Source: Coffea arabica (lineage: Eukaryota; Streptophyta; Magnoliopsida; Gentianales; Rubiaceae). Taken from it: 64,000 bases of DNA. Within the stretch, counting starts at the first letter, position 1; each line of letters begins with the position of its first letter. Below, piece by piece: positions 62,366 to 64,000 of the stretch. The notes under the pieces are model-generated. The model ran no database searches. It had not been told where the DNA came from and was given only the letters and a program-made list of their open reading frames with translations. Both the position numbers and the translations under genes were made by a program. The DNA is taken from NCBI RefSeq assembly GCF_036785885.1, contig NC_092323.1:3636501-3700500 (forward strand). Direction: 5' to 3'.

Positions 62366-63317
62366 AAGACTGGTGCGAACCAGCTGCAACTTATTAGTGT
62401 TCCTGCCTGCTGCACAAACAGCAGAACAAATCCAACTCCAGGCTCCCTACTTGACGCAACTCAGATACCTAATCCTCTCTTTCTTTCTGATAAAAAAAAA
62501 TATAAATCACAGGTCTCCGCATTTGTTGGCAAGGTAGAATTCAATTTAGATAAATATTGTCAATTTATTTTCCTCCTGTCTGTTCATGCCGTTGATTTGG
62601 TCTGTTGTGTGATTTTCATCCCCCTTCTTTGATAATAGCAACATCTAAGAACAATTGAAAGAGACTGATTACTCATATTCTAGGTAAATATGGTAGTGAT
62701 TCCCTTGCGTTTTGATTCTTAGATCTAGCTTTTCTTTTGTATTGGGAATATTCGTCCTGCGCTTTTTTTTGTTTTTCAATTATTTTGTATAGCCGTGAAT
62801 AATTTACTGCTAAGCATAAACGTATACTTGGTTCTCTATCTTTTATTTTTCTCCGTCTGTTTCTTCTTGTTCTTCTTCTTCAAAAGGCGCGACGAGAATA
62901 AGAATTATCGTTAAATCCTATATATTGTCAGAGGGATTTCTTTTTTCTTTTTGGCTTGGTTTTGTTTCAAAAAGAAAATCGGTAAATTTGCGTTTTAGCT
63001 GCAGCCTACATGCTTACTGCTGGAAATTGCTTGCGAGTTTGAGTTGGTTGTTACACATTTGACTTTTTATCTTTCTCATCCTTTTTAACAGTAGGAGCGT
63101 ACCAGGTAGTAGACCTTTTGTAGAGAGTATGTTAAGTTGGTTTACCGACTGATAAATGGTAGATATCCAGACGGTGCAACCAGTTTTAAATACCTTTTTA
63201 AAGGTTTTTGGGTTAGGTTAATGCCTATCACGTGGAAGAGTTGCCTATTTTCTATATATTGATGTACGTTCTGTGTTTAACAATGAACTGATTACAACTT
63301 TTGGTCATTTTTTCAGG

Positions 63318-63887
63318 ATGGCTGGACAAAGGAACAGCTACGGGAAGCGTTCTCATGACTATTCTGATAATGGAGGAAATAAAAGGAGGAATTCTGGTGC
63401 TGATAAGGACACGTTCTCTGTTGGGTCTGATGATACCGTGTACCGCTACTTGTGCCCTGCCAAAAAAATTGGGAGTATTATTGGGAGGGGTGGGGAGATT
63501 GTTAAGCAACTAAGGGCAGACACTAGATCAAAGATAAGAATTGGTGAAACAGTTCCAGGATGCGAAGAACGAGTTGTCACTATATACAGTTCCAGCGAGG
63601 AAACTAATGATTTTGATGGTTCTGAGGAGCGTGTTTGTCCAGCACAGGATGCTCTCTTTAAGGTTCATGAAAAAATTGTCACTGACGAAACAGCCAGTGA
63701 TGATGACAGGGAAGAAACTGCACAAGTAGTTGTCAAGCTTCTAGTTCCATCTGACCAAATTGGATGCATAATTGGGAAGGGGGGACAAATTGTACAAAGC
63801 ATCCGCAGTGATACCGGGGCACAGATTCGCATATTAAAGGATGATCATTTGCCTGCCTGTGCGTTGAGCTCTGATGAACTTGTGCAG
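63318..63887 (+). CDS. Poly-KH-domain RNA-binding protein, 5' exon (partial; At4g18375/RCF3-like)
   Basis: The first coding exon of 190 residues begins MAGQRNSYGKRSHDYSDNGG and ends at ELVQ before GTGAGG; the rest lies beyond the window. The N-terminus is basic and polar. KH1 starts near residue 42 (VYRYLCPAKKIGSIIGRGGE) with the GxxG loop GRGG. KH2 starts near 137 (VVVKLLVPSDQIGCIIGKGG) with GKGG. Both loops needed to grip single-stranded RNA are intact. An acidic stretch (TASDDDREE) separates them. The group includes RCF3/HOS5/SHINY1, nuclear proteins affecting RNA processing and stress genes; which member this is cannot be settled from one exon. An acceptor (TTTTTCAG) sits one base before the ATG, so the leader carries an intron of roughly 0.8 kb. 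Confidence 0.9.
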
Positions 63888-64000
63888 GTGAGGAATTCAG
63901 TCTTCTTAAGTTTCCCACCCACCCTAACCCCTTCCCAAAAAAAAAAGTATTGAAGAGGTCTAAAAGCCACTGGCTTCCTTCTTCTTATTGAGAAAACAGC

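Larger units (their letters stand above)
58740..63317. other. Intergenic and 5' region of the KH gene
   Basis: It contains a Stowaway-like element (59010-59823), an abutting foldback (59826-60190), two MITEs (about 60.9 and 61.5 kb) and the KH-gene promoter and leader (about 62.2-63.3 kb). No intact gene is seen; the frame at 59303-59602 lies inside the Stowaway-like element and has no recognisable domain. Confidence 0.55.

Overview
The window is nuclear DNA from a flowering plant, most likely a eudicot. Genes carry GT-AG introns, intergenic DNA is AT-rich, and the gene families are plant-specific: plastid starch synthase, Dof factor, alpha-expansin, CML. The spacers are full of short non-autonomous DNA transposons. 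An asterid, perhaps Rubiaceae, is my impression only; nothing here proves it.

Layout. An AVT1-type amino-acid transporter (502-2559, +) is followed by an eight-exon starch synthase II (4079-9358, +), a nine-exon DCN1-like/AAR3 gene (10626-14851, -), an intronless RING-H2 E3 ligase (16376-17134, +) and a small two-TM 'L34e superfamily' protein (20469-21107, -). An 11.5-kb gene-free block follows (21.1-32.7 kb). It holds a 462-bp tandem array built on a Helitron 3' end, a 2.2-kb non-autonomous Helitron and several MITEs. Next come a cycling Dof factor (32672-35608, +), a probable small secreted peptide precursor (39076-39760, +), a membrane-anchored calmodulin-like gene (42000-42677, -) and an alpha-expansin (49256-50192, -). 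A decayed polypyrimidine-tract-binding protein copy (55539-58739, -) precedes the 5' end of a poly-KH RNA-binding gene that runs off the window (63318-63887, +).

The genes are independent single transcription units; there is no operon or shared pathway. Loose themes are carbon storage (SS2), ubiquitin/NEDD8 signalling (DCN1-like, RING), light and clock control (CDF), Ca2+ and wall growth (CML, expansin) and RNA binding (PTB copy, KH protein). I see no LTR element with recognisable coding parts, no rRNA, no convincing tRNA gene and no CRISPR. The most unusual things are the Helitron-end tandem array with an apparent empty site, an exon-like insert inside the full Helitron, the PTB pseudogene, the unrecognised secreted peptide, and a MITE swarm sharing one core motif.
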